Both the position numbers and the translations under genes were made by a program. Shown here in pieces: positions 1-6,343 of a stretch of 14,018 nucleotides of DNA (positions are counted from its first letter, which is position 1; every line of letters begins with the position of its first letter). The stretch is from positions 1 through 14,018 of the forward strand of contig CAJLLB010000040.1 of NCBI GenBank assembly GCA_905207425.1, written 5' to 3'. Under the pieces are notes generated by a model. It searched no databases and was not told the origin of the DNA. It saw only the letters and a program-made list of their open reading frames with translations. This stretch comes from an uncultured Collinsella sp. (GTDB lineage: Bacteria > Actinomycetota > Coriobacteriia > Coriobacteriales > Coriobacteriaceae).

Positions 1-2
1 CA

Positions 3-39
3 CGCAAAGGAAAGCACTTAATGTGCTTTCCGTCTTGCG
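3..39. repeat. Inverted repeat (hairpin) upstream of ptsH
   Basis: A perfect 9-bp inverted repeat GGAAAGCAC / GTGCTTTCC (9-17 and 23-31) with a 5-nt TTAAT loop. It is extended by an outer 5-bp stem CGCAA / TTGCG (3-7 and 35-39) across a small internal loop. No T-run follows, so it is not a standard intrinsic terminator. It could belong to the 3' end of a gene left of the window, or be an operator or RNA structure ahead of ptsH. The structure is seen directly; its role is not known. Confidence 0.5.
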
Positions 40-150
40 CAGGACTGTAGAGCAGCAAACTTAACCGCCCCGCCCGGCGGGCGAGCGTGCAGGAACGACA
101 TCTGTCCAACAATTCGTCCGAAACATAATGAAAAACCGTTTGATGTGAGT

Positions 151-220
151 TAATATAAACAACGTCGTGAATCTGACTCCTGCCACATGCATGACAGGGG
201 TTAAACACAAAAAGGAGTCA
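151..220 (+). promoter_or_regulatory. ptsH leader with two competing hairpins around the Shine-Dalgarno
   Basis: A -10-like TAATAT/TATAAA stretch (151-159) lies 65-70 nt before the ptsH start, but no good -35 is visible, so the promoter call is weak. In the leader, 174-181 (TGACTCCT) is perfectly complementary to 213-220 (AGGAGTCA), which contains the ptsH Shine-Dalgarno AGGAG. The same segment, 174-182, can instead pair with 195-203 (CAGGGGTTA) through nine pairs including two G-U wobbles, leaving the Shine-Dalgarno free. The 12-nt loop of that alternative holds the palindrome CATGCATG (186-193). The complementarity is in the sequence; a regulatory switch is inference. Confidence 0.4.
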
Positions 221-223
221 ATT

Positions 224-487
224 ATGGTTTCTGAGAAGGCTACCCTCGTTAATCCTCAGGGTCTGCACATGCGTCCGGCTGGTCTGTTCGCCTCCACCAT
301 GGGCAAGTACGCCTGTGACGTGACGGTCGTCACCCCCGAGAAGGAGGTCAACGGCAAGTCCCCGATGGCCCTCATGGCTGCTGGTATCCCCTGCGGCACT
401 GAGGTCGAGGTCAAGTGCGACGGCGCTGACGAGGCCGAGGCTCTGGCTGCTGCCATCGAGCTCATCAAGAGCGGTCTTGGCGAGTAG
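224..487 (+). CDS. ptsH: Phosphocarrier protein HPr
   Basis: Small cytoplasmic phosphocarrier of the sugar phosphotransferase system. It takes phosphate from Enzyme I on a histidine and passes it to the EIIA domains of sugar permeases. The 87-aa product has the usual HPr length and the motif GLHMRPA, placing the active-site histidine at residue 15. Ser46 lies in NGKSPM, the position phosphorylated by HPr kinase in Firmicutes, although residue 47 is Pro rather than the usual Ile or Leu. I chose the ATG at 224 because AGGAG (213-217) sits 6 nt upstream and numbering then puts His and Ser at the canonical 15 and 46; an upstream in-frame start at 167 adds 19 residues unlike HPr. ptsI follows after a terminator-like hairpin. 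Identification is firm; whether Ser46 is used in this lineage is not visible here. Confidence 0.96.
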   Translation: MVSEKATLVNPQGLHMRPAGLFASTMGKYACDVTVVTPEKEVNGKSPMALMAAGIPCGTEVEVKCDGADEAEALAAAIELIKSGLGE

Positions 488-532
488 AACTCAAACGGGT
501 CGCATGTTGAACAACTAAGTTCATATTTGGGG

Positions 533-568
533 GCGCAGTGACCTGTTGTAAGGTAGCTGCGCTCTTTT
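533..568 (+). terminator. Rho-independent terminator/attenuator between ptsH and ptsI
   Basis: Stem GCGCAG (533-538) / CTGCGC (557-562) with an inner stem ACCT / AGGT (541-544 and 551-554) and a 6-nt loop, followed by TCTTTT (563-568). It lies 45 nt after the ptsH stop and 52 nt before the ptsI start. No convincing promoter is visible between it and ptsI, so it probably acts as a partial terminator that lets HPr be made in excess over Enzyme I. Confidence 0.75.
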
Positions 569-620
569 GTCATGGATATGGCAAAACGCTTTATCACATG
601 ACACGGAGAGAGGAATGGGA

Positions 621-2324
621 ATGTATCAGGGAGTCAACGCTTCCGAGGGCATCGGTATCGGCACCGTCATGGTCGCCGTCGATCCCGACTTGACGTTTGA
701 GCCGCACGAGGTTGCTGATTCGGCAGCAGAGAAGGAGCGCTATCAGTCCGCTCTTTCGGTCTTCTGCGAGAAGACCCAGGCTCAGGCCGACCACATGAAG
801 GAGACGGTGGGCGAGGCCGAGGCCGAGATCATGAGCGGACACATTGTCCTGGCTCAGGACCCGGGCATGACCGACGCCATCAACGCCGCCATTGACGGCG
901 GTACCTGCGCCGAGCAGGCGCTCATGGACACCTCGACCATGTTCGAGAACATGTTCCTGTCCATGGACGACGAGATGTTCCGTCTGCGCGCGGCCGACAT
1001 CGCCGACATCCGCACCGGTATTCTGGCCGAGCTGCTGGGCAAGGAGGTCGTCGACCTCTCCGTCCTGCCCGAGAACACTGTCGTTGTCGTGCACGACCTC
1101 ACGCCGTCCATGACCGCCACGATCGATAAGGCCCACGTTGCCGGTATCGTCACCGAGACCGGTGGCCGCACGTCGCACTCCGCGATCATCGCGCGCGCCC
1201 TCGAGATCCCGGCTGTCCTTTCGGTTTCCAACAGCTGCACCGCGCTGCGCAACGGTATGACCGTTGTCGTCGACGGTGGCAAGGGTATCGTTGAGGCCGA
1301 TCCCGACGAGGAGACGCTCGCTGCCTACACCGCCAAGGCCGAGGCCTTCGCTGCCGAGAAGGCAGCCCTCGAGGCCTTCCGTGGCAAGCCGTCCGTGACT
1401 GCCGATGGCATCAAGAAGATCATCGCCTGCAACATCGGTAACCCCGATGACGTGCCCAACGCGCTCGATCACGACGCCGAGGCCATCGGTCTGTTCCGCT
1501 CCGAGTTCCTGTTCATGGACTCTGCCGAGCTTCCTTCCGAGGAGGAGCAGTTCAACGCCTACCGTAAGGTCGCCAGCGCGCTCAAGGGTGCTCCGGTCAT
1601 CATCCGCACGCTCGATGTGGGTGGTGACAAGGAGATTCCGTATCTGCATATGGTCAAGGAAGACAACCCCTTCATGGGCTTCCGCGCCGTGCGTTACTGC
1701 CTGGCCAATCCCGACCAGTACAAGGTCCAGCTCCGCGCTCTGCTGCGCGCTAGCGCCTTCGGTGACGTCAAGATCATGATCCCGCTCGTCACCTGCGTCG
1801 AGGAGGTCTTGGCTGTCAAGGAGCTCGTCGAGCAGTGCAAGGCCGAGCTGACCGAAGAGGGTCGCAAGTTCAACGAGAACATCGAGGTCGGCATTATGGT
1901 CGAGACACCTGCCGCCTCGCTGCTCGCAGACCGTCTTGCCGAGGTCGCCGACTTCTTCTCCATCGGCACCAACGACCTGATCGGCTACACCATGTGCGCC
2001 GACCGTGGCAACGACACCATCTCCAACCTGTACCAGGTGTACTATCCCGCCGTGCTCCGCTCGCTCAAGAACATCATCGAGAGCGGCGTGAAGGCCGGCA
2101 TCATGGTCGGTATGTGCGGCGAGGCCGCTGCCGATCCGCTGCTCGAGCCGCTGCTGATCAGCTGGGGCCTGGAGGAGTTCTCGATGAGCGCTCCGTCCAT
2201 CCTGCGCGCCCGCAAGACCATCAGCCAGTGGACCAAGGCCGAGTGCGACGAGCTCGCCGAGAAGGCGCTCGCCTGCAACACCGCTGCCGAGGTCAAGGCA
2301 CTGCTCGAGTCCGCAGCTCGCTAA
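621..2324 (+). CDS. ptsI: PTS Enzyme I (phosphoenolpyruvate-protein phosphotransferase)
   Basis: Cytoplasmic enzyme that autophosphorylates from PEP and hands the phosphate to HPr, starting the PTS relay. The 567-aa product matches normal Enzyme I length. From the N-terminus it has the start-proximal GVNASEGIGIG, the swivelling phosphohistidine domain with GGRTSHSAIIAR (active His186), and the PEP-binding barrel with GLFRSEFLFM, RTLDVGGDKEIPY, GIMVETPAA, SIGTNDLIGYTMCADRGN and GMCGEAA (catalytic Cys499). The ATG at 621 is preferred: GGAGAGAGG (605-613) ends 7 nt before it and the protein then begins like other Enzyme I. An ATG at 615 would be too close to the purines, and the TTG at 567 lies in the terminator. 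It follows ptsH and precedes the first fruK, separated from it by a 12-bp hairpin. All key residues are intact. Confidence 0.96.
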   Translation: MYQGVNASEGIGIGTVMVAVDPDLTFEPHEVADSAAEKERYQSALSVFCEKTQAQADHMKETVGEAEAEIMSGHIVLAQDPGMTDAINAAIDGGTCAEQALMDTSTMFENMFLSMDDEMFRLRAADIADIRTGILAELLGKEVVDLSVLPENTVVVVHDLTPSMTATIDKAHVAGIVTETGGRTSHSAIIARALEIPAVLSVSNSCTALRNGMTVVVDGGKGIVEADPDEETLAAYTAKAEAFAAEKAALEAFRGKPSVTADGIKKIIACNIGNPDDVPNALDHDAEAIGLFRSEFLFMDSAELPSEEEQFNAYRKVASALKGAPVIIRTLDVGGDKEIPYLHMVKEDNPFMGFRAVRYCLANPDQYKVQLRALLRASAFGDVKIMIPLVTCVEEVLAVKELVEQCKAELTEEGRKFNENIEVGIMVETPAASLLADRLAEVADFFSIGTNDLIGYTMCADRGNDTISNLYQVYYPAVLRSLKNIIESGVKAGIMVGMCGEAAADPLLEPLLISWGLEEFSMSAPSILRARKTISQWTKAECDELAEKALACNTAAEVKALLESAAR

Positions 2325-2341
2325 TTTGGTATCAGAGGTAA

Positions 2342-2371
2342 CCGCGTGGTTGGAATGGGCCGGCCACGCGG
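2342..2371 (+). other. Strong intergenic hairpin between ptsI and the first fruK, without a T-run
   Basis: CCGCGTGGTTGG (2342-2353) pairs with CCGGCCACGCGG (2360-2371): 12 pairs including two G-U, with a 6-nt loop. The following bases are CCCTCACATAT, not a T-run. Such hairpins between co-transcribed genes can set mRNA stability or processing, or act as a weak terminator. It ends 14 nt before the AGGGGG ribosome-binding site of the next gene. Confidence 0.55.
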
Positions 2372-2398
2372 CCCTCACATATACAGGGGGTACTGTAA

Positions 2399-3331
2399 AT
2401 GTTCTACACGCTAACCGCTAACCCGGCTGTCGACATGACGGTTTCGAGCTCTCCGCTCGAGCCCGACGAGAACGTCCGCACCGGCTCGGCCAGCTACACG
2501 GCTAACGGCAAGGGCCTCGACGTGTCCTTCGCCTTTAAGAAGATGGGCGTCGACACCGTCGCGCTCGGCTTCTTCGCTGGCTTCACGGGCAAGTTCATCG
2601 TCGAGGAGGTCATGAACCTGGGTTGCCTCTGCCGCCCGGTCTGGACCGACGGTATCACGCGCATTAACACCTACGTCAACGATGGCCAGCACGAGTACGG
2701 CATCCTGAACCCGGGTGCTCCGATCACGCCGCAGCACCAGGAGGAGCTCTACAACATCCTGGACACCGCGGGCGATCTCGAGTGCCTGATCGTTTCCGGC
2801 TCCGTGCCTCCCAAAGCTACGCCTGACTTCCTGGCTAAGGTCATGGAGCACGCTCAGGCCCGTGGCGCCGACGTCGTCCTGGACCTGTCCTCCGATAAGC
2901 TCAAGGAGCTCGCTCACAAGAAGCCGCTGCTCATCAAGCCGAACCATCATGAGATGAAGGCCATCTTCGGCGTGCCGGTCGACACCGACGACGAGGTTCG
3001 CGTTGCCATGAAGATGGCTCACGACGCTGGCGTTCAGAACGTGCTGCTCACCCGTGGTAGCCGCGGCGACGCTTACTTCTCCAACGGCGAGGACATCTGG
3101 TACGCCAAGCGTGAGTTCAACATCAAGCTGGTCTCTTCCGTCTGCGCCGGCGACTGCACCCTCGCTGCGTTCCTGCACAAGTGGTACAGGGATCGCGACA
3201 ACGTCGAGGAGGCCATGAAGCTCGCTATGGCCACCGGCGCCAACGTTGCCGAGTCCGTCGGCATCGGCGACTTCGGTCACGTCGACGAGTACAGCAAGCG
3301 CGTTGCTGTCCGCAAGCTCGATCGTCAGTAA
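2399..3331 (+). CDS. fruK: PfkB-family hexose-phosphate kinase, probable 1-phosphofructokinase (copy 1)
   Basis: Predicted ATP-dependent kinase converting fructose 1-phosphate to fructose 1,6-bisphosphate after PTS uptake. The 310-aa length fits FruK/LacC-type kinases. Seen in order: LTANPAVD at the N-terminus, NGKGLDVSFAF (residues 36-46), GFFAGFTGKFI (57-67), SGSVPP (133-138), LLIKPNHHE (177-185) and the catalytic loop VCAGDCTLAAFL (248-259), with the presumed base Asp252. The usual GAGD motif reads CAGD. AGGGGG (2385-2390) lies 8 nt before the ATG. It follows ptsI without a recognisable promoter and is ended by a clear terminator at 3360. A second kinase of the same length follows. Tagatose-6-phosphate kinase is the main alternative, since sequence alone separates these poorly; the PTS neighbours favour fructose 1-phosphate. 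Confidence 0.85.
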   Translation: MFYTLTANPAVDMTVSSSPLEPDENVRTGSASYTANGKGLDVSFAFKKMGVDTVALGFFAGFTGKFIVEEVMNLGCLCRPVWTDGITRINTYVNDGQHEYGILNPGAPITPQHQEELYNILDTAGDLECLIVSGSVPPKATPDFLAKVMEHAQARGADVVLDLSSDKLKELAHKKPLLIKPNHHEMKAIFGVPVDTDDEVRVAMKMAHDAGVQNVLLTRGSRGDAYFSNGEDIWYAKREFNIKLVSSVCAGDCTLAAFLHKWYRDRDNVEEAMKLAMATGANVAESVGIGDFGHVDEYSKRVAVRKLDRQ

Positions 3332-3359
3332 TCGAAACGCGACATATTCGTGCGCATGC

Positions 3360-3390
3360 GGCGCCCCGGTTTCGGCTGGGGCGCCTTTTT
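3360..3390 (+). terminator. Rho-independent terminator after the first fruK
   Basis: Perfect 8-bp stem GGCGCCCC (3360-3367) / GGGGCGCC (3378-3385) with a 10-nt loop, followed by TTTTT (3386-3390). It lies 28 nt after the stop codon and ends the ptsI-fruK transcript. Confidence 0.92.
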
Positions 3391-3479
3391 GTTCCGCCAC
3401 GGGGGAGAGGTGTCCCGCCGTACTTCATCGCTTCCACACCGTTCACCGAGTTGTCCTAGCCTTTTACCGATGCGTGGAA

Positions 3480-3485
3480 TATACT
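3480..3485 (+). promoter_or_regulatory. Candidate -10 element of the second fruK
   Basis: TATACT (5 of 6 matches to TATAAT) lies 34 nt before the start of the second kinase and downstream of a terminator, so a promoter is expected here. No standard -35 is found 16-18 nt upstream; TTGTCC at 3451-3456 is 23 nt away. The promoter may rely on an activator. Confidence 0.4.
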
Positions 3486-3519
3486 TTCATTAACACGTTG
3501 CTTCGTGAAAGGAACATTC

Positions 3520-4452
3520 ATGATTTACACGCTCACTGCAAATCCCGCCATTGACTACAACATCGCCTGCGACGGCCTTGCTGCCAACACCGTCACGCGT
3601 ACTCGCAACGCCGTCTATACGCCCAACGGCAAGGGCCTCAACGTCTCGTTTACGCTTGACCACTACGGTGTCGACACCACGATCCTGGGCTTCTTCGCTG
3701 GCTTCTCGGGCGAGTTCATCGTCAAGGGCGCCGAGGCCCTGGGCGTGCCCGTCAAGCCCGTGTGGACCGACGGCATCACGCGCGTCAACGTGTTCCTCAA
3801 TGGCGGCCCCGACACCGAGTACAACATGGTCAACGCCGGTGCCGCCATCAACGAGGCCAATGAGCAGGAGATGTTTGAGCTCATCGATTCGCTCGATGAC
3901 ATGACCTGCCTGGTCATCAGCGGCTCGCTGCCTCCCAACACTTCCGAGGGCTTCTTGGCCGAGGTCCTGCGCCGCGTCAAGGCCAAGGGGGCCGAGTTCG
4001 TCCTCGACATCTCGAGCCATCAGCTGGCAGACCTCATTGCTCTGGAGCCACTGCTGATCAAGCCCAATGACGACGAGCTGCTTGACATCTTTGGCATCAA
4101 GGTGAGCGGTGGCGACGACGAGTCCGTCAAGGGCGCGATGGCCGAGCTGCACGCCAAGGGCGCCAAGAACGTGCTGCTGACCCTTGGTGGCGCCGGTGCG
4201 TACTTCTCCAACGGCGAGCACATCTGGTTTGCCAACCGCACCTTCGACGTCAAGCTGCTGTCGACGGTGTGCGCCGGCGATTCCTCGCTCGCTGCCTTCC
4301 TGTCCGTGTGGCACGACGCCCCCGAGCGCGTCGAGGATGCCCTCCGTCTGTCGATGGCCACCGGCGCCAACGTGGTCGAGTGCCCGGGCCTGGGCGACTT
4401 TGCCAAGGTGGACGAATATAAGAAGCACATCGAGGTTCGCCAGGTCTGCTAG
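3520..4452 (+). CDS. PfkB-family hexose-phosphate kinase, probable 1-phosphofructokinase (copy 2)
   Basis: Paralogue of the preceding kinase, also 310 aa and collinear with it. It shares LTANPAID, NGKGLNVSF, GFFAGFSGEFIV, PVWTDGITR, SGSLPP (134-139), LLIKPNDDE, the stretch YFSNGEHIWFANR and the catalytic loop VCAGDSSLAAFL (presumed base Asp254). It shares the unusual CAGD too. The ATG at 3520 follows AAAGGA (3508-3513) by 6 nt and restores the family N-terminus; a GTG at 3505 would add five residues unlike copy 1 and overlap the ribosome-binding site. It has a candidate promoter and its own terminator at 4475, so it is a separate transcription unit from copy 1. Possible substrates are fructose 1-phosphate or tagatose 6-phosphate. 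The duplication suggests different substrates or different conditions, which the sequence cannot decide. Confidence 0.85.
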   Translation: MIYTLTANPAIDYNIACDGLAANTVTRTRNAVYTPNGKGLNVSFTLDHYGVDTTILGFFAGFSGEFIVKGAEALGVPVKPVWTDGITRVNVFLNGGPDTEYNMVNAGAAINEANEQEMFELIDSLDDMTCLVISGSLPPNTSEGFLAEVLRRVKAKGAEFVLDISSHQLADLIALEPLLIKPNDDELLDIFGIKVSGGDDESVKGAMAELHAKGAKNVLLTLGGAGAYFSNGEHIWFANRTFDVKLLSTVCAGDSSLAAFLSVWHDAPERVEDALRLSMATGANVVECPGLGDFAKVDEYKKHIEVRQVC

Positions 4453-4474
4453 CCGCATCGAAAAATCGTTGCAT

Positions 4475-4510
4475 AACACCCGCTTTGGATCTCCGAGGCG
4501 GGTGTTTTTT
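4475..4510 (+). terminator. Rho-independent terminator after the second fruK
   Basis: AACACCCGC (4475-4483) pairs with GCGGGTGTT (4498-4506), and the stem continues through TTTGG / CCGAG (two G-U) to a 4-nt ATCT loop. A T-run fills 4505-4510. It is one of the strongest terminators in the window. Confidence 0.92.
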
Positions 4511-4534
4511 GTGCGCTGAACGTATGTGGCGTCT

Positions 4535-4600
4535 GCTTTCTCGTTTTATCGAATCGACGGCGCGATTGCGTGTGCGCGCTTTCTCGTTTCTTGTTAGACT
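4535..4600 (+). promoter_or_regulatory. cca upstream region: 12-bp direct repeats and extended -10
   Basis: The 12-mer GCTTTCTCGTTT occurs twice, at 4535-4546 and 4578-4589, 43 nt apart. Just after the second copy, TGT-TAGACT (4592-4600) fits an extended -10 promoter (TGN followed by a -10 hexamer), placing the start of transcription near 4607 and giving a leader of about 40 nt before cca. The repeats could be a regulator site; that is inference. Confidence 0.35.
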
Positions 4601-4647
4601 TCTTGAGAACCATCGATTAACGCTCGCAAGTGCAGGAGGCCATAGGC

Positions 4648-6042
4648 ATGTGCAATGTTTCGCTCAACGGTACGCAACCGTCCGATGCCTCCATCCGTGT
4701 CCTGCGTGCGCTCGAGGCAGCCGGTCTTGAGGCTTGGTACGTTGGCGGATGGGTGCGCGACGCCCTGATGGGATGCCCCAGCCACGATGTTGATATGTGC
4801 TGTAGCGGCCTGTGGCAGGAGTCCAAAGTGGCGCTCGAGGCCGCCGGCATCGCGGTCGTGGAGTCGGGCATTAAATTTGGCGGAATCACGGCTATTTCCG
4901 ATGGCGAGCGTATCGAGGTCACCACGTACCGTCTGGATGGCTTTTACACCGATGGTCGCCATCCCCAGAGTGTGGAGCGTGCCGCCTCGCTCGAGGACGA
5001 TTTGGCGCGCCGCGACTTTACCGTCAACGCCATGGCCTGGCATCCCGAGCGCGGGCTTGTCGACCGCTACGGCGGCCAGGGTGACTTGGAGCGAAAGCTG
5101 ATTCGCGCTGTCGGCGATCCCAAGTGTCGCTTTAACGAGGACGCCCTGCGCATGCTGCGTGCGGTGCGCTTTGCCTGCCGCCTGGACTTTATGATTGAAC
5201 CCGCGACCAAACAGGCTTTGGCCGAATGTGCGCCGTTGCTCGATGCCGTGGCGCGCGAGCGTGTGGGTATTGAGCTCGAGGGCATTCTTTCGACCGGTCA
5301 TGGGGGAGACGCCATGCTTCGCTACCCCGAGCTTATCTGCGCCGCCGTGCCCGAGTTGGCAGCGGGCCGCGGGTTTGATCAACGAAGTGTCTATCATGCG
5401 TTTAACGTCTACGAGCATATCGCCCGCGTGCTGACGGTGGCAGGGGAGCTGGCGCTGTGCGACGGCGTCGCGCCCTCGTCGAGCCTTATGTGGGCGGCGT
5501 TTTTGCACGATGTGTCCAAGCCCGAGTGCTTTACGGTCGATCACGCCGGCAGCGGACACTTCTACGGTCATCCCGAGCTCGGCGCCAAGAAAGCGCGCGT
5601 CATTATGGATTGCCTGGCGCTCTCGCACGACCTGGTGCACGACGTGTGCCTGCTCATTAAATATCACGATAAGCCGCTGCGCCCCGAGCGCTCCTGCCTG
5701 CTCAATATGATGCGCGCGCTTTCGGGCGAGGGCGTCGACACGGCCCGCCTGATTGACGAGCTCATGGACCTCAAGCGTGCTGACACGCTTGGCAAGGCCC
5801 CATCGTGCTTCTATTATGTCGAGACAATCGAGGAAATGCGCGCGCTGGCGCACGAGCTACTGGAGGCGGGGGAGCCCTATACGCTCAAGATGCTCGCCAT
5901 CAACGGCGGCGACTTGATCCGTGCAGGCGTTAAACCGGGACCCGAGCTAGGCCAGCTACTCAACGCCGCCCTCGACGCCGTGATCGAAGACAACATTCCC
6001 AACGATCGCGAAGCTCTTTTGGTCCATCTCAACTTGAATTAG
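4648..6042 (+). CDS. cca: CCA tRNA nucleotidyltransferase with HD domain
   Basis: Class II nucleotidyltransferase that adds or repairs the 3'-CCA end of tRNAs using CTP and ATP. The 464-aa product shows, in order: YVGGWVRDALMG (31-42) and HDVDM with the metal-binding pair Asp47/Asp49; RRDFTVNAMA (121-130); GDLERKLIRAVGDP; NEDALRMLRAVRFACRLDF, the NTP-selecting EDxxR motif and following helix (163-181); and then an HD phosphohydrolase-type domain with YHAFNVYEH (249-257), FLHDVSKP (His287-Asp288) and KYHDKP (339-344). The ATG at 4648 lies 8 nt after AGGAGG (4634-4639); a GTG at 4630 would overlap that site. Poly(A) polymerase is the alternative in this family, but the HD architecture favours a CCA enzyme. 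A tRNA gene lies just downstream, though it already encodes CCA. Confidence 0.93.
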   Translation: MCNVSLNGTQPSDASIRVLRALEAAGLEAWYVGGWVRDALMGCPSHDVDMCCSGLWQESKVALEAAGIAVVESGIKFGGITAISDGERIEVTTYRLDGFYTDGRHPQSVERAASLEDDLARRDFTVNAMAWHPERGLVDRYGGQGDLERKLIRAVGDPKCRFNEDALRMLRAVRFACRLDFMIEPATKQALAECAPLLDAVARERVGIELEGILSTGHGGDAMLRYPELICAAVPELAAGRGFDQRSVYHAFNVYEHIARVLTVAGELALCDGVAPSSSLMWAAFLHDVSKPECFTVDHAGSGHFYGHPELGAKKARVIMDCLALSHDLVHDVCLLIKYHDKPLRPERSCLLNMMRALSGEGVDTARLIDELMDLKRADTLGKAPSCFYYVETIEEMRALAHELLEAGEPYTLKMLAINGGDLIRAGVKPGPELGQLLNAALDAVIEDNIPNDREALLVHLNLN

Positions 6043-6072
6043 CTACCTAGTTTACCTGCGTGTTCCATAACC

Positions 6073-6095
6073 TGCCGACAATTTTTCGGCAATTT
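6073..6095 (+). terminator. Weak terminator-like hairpin after cca
   Basis: TGCCGA (6073-6078) / TCGGCA (6086-6091) with a 7-nt loop, followed by only a short ATTT. It lies 31 nt after the cca stop and before the tRNA promoter. The stem is short and the T-run poor, so termination may be partial. Confidence 0.35.
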
Positions 6096-6106
6096 GGAAT
6101 TTCTTC

Positions 6107-6138
6107 TTGCGCTGACGTTTTTTGTCCCGTAATATATT
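6107..6138 (+). promoter_or_regulatory. Promoter of the tRNA-Glu gene
   Basis: TTGCGC (6107-6112) and TAATAT (6130-6135) are 17 nt apart; an overlapping TATATT (6133-6138) is an alternative -10. Transcription would start near 6142, about 28 nt ahead of the mature tRNA 5' end. Confidence 0.5.
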
Positions 6139-6169
6139 TCCTCGCAGCACGGCAGTGCAGATGTCACGT

Positions 6170-6246
6170 GGCCCGTTCGTCTAGCGGTTTAGGACGCCGC
6201 CCTCTCAAGGCGGAGATCACCAGTTCGAATCTGGTACGGGCTACCA
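6170..6246 (+). tRNA. tRNA-Glu (anticodon CTC)
   Basis: A 77-nt cloverleaf with the CCA end encoded. The acceptor stem GGCCCGT (6170-6176) pairs with ACGGGCT (6236-6242), the first pair being G-U. The anticodon stem CCGCC / GGCGG encloses the loop CTCTCAA, giving anticodon CTC, which reads GAG (Glu). The T-arm is ACCAG / CTGGT around TTCGAAT. The frequent use of GAG in the surrounding genes fits. It has its own promoter and terminator. Confidence 0.95.
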
Positions 6247-6256
6247 AAATTGAATG

Positions 6257-6284
6257 CCCGGGCCTCGTAAGAGACCCGGGTTTT
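6257..6284 (+). terminator. Rho-independent terminator of tRNA-Glu
   Basis: CCCGGG (6257-6262) pairs with CCCGGG (6275-6280). Past one C/A mismatch, an inner CTC / GAG stem closes a GTAA loop. TTTT follows at 6281-6284. It starts 10 nt after the tRNA CCA end. Confidence 0.88.
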
Positions 6285-6289
6285 GTGTA

Positions 6290-6318
6290 TTGACCGATGC
6301 TTAAGGCGCGCGTTGAGT
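6290..6318 (+). promoter_or_regulatory. Possible promoter for the TPR-smpB operon
   Basis: TTGACC (6290-6295, 5 of 6 to the -35 consensus) is 17 nt from a poor -10, TTGAGT (6313-6318). It falls between the tRNA terminator and the next gene, where a promoter is expected. The weak -10 keeps confidence low. Confidence 0.3.
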
Positions 6319-6343
6319 CTGCCGCCCGGATCGAGGAGTAGCC

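Noticed and set aside
892..1113. Arg/Ser/Thr/Pro-rich plus-strand frames inside ptsI, fruK and cca
   Set aside because: They overlap firmly identified genes in another frame, have no ribosome-binding sites, and show low-complexity shadow composition.
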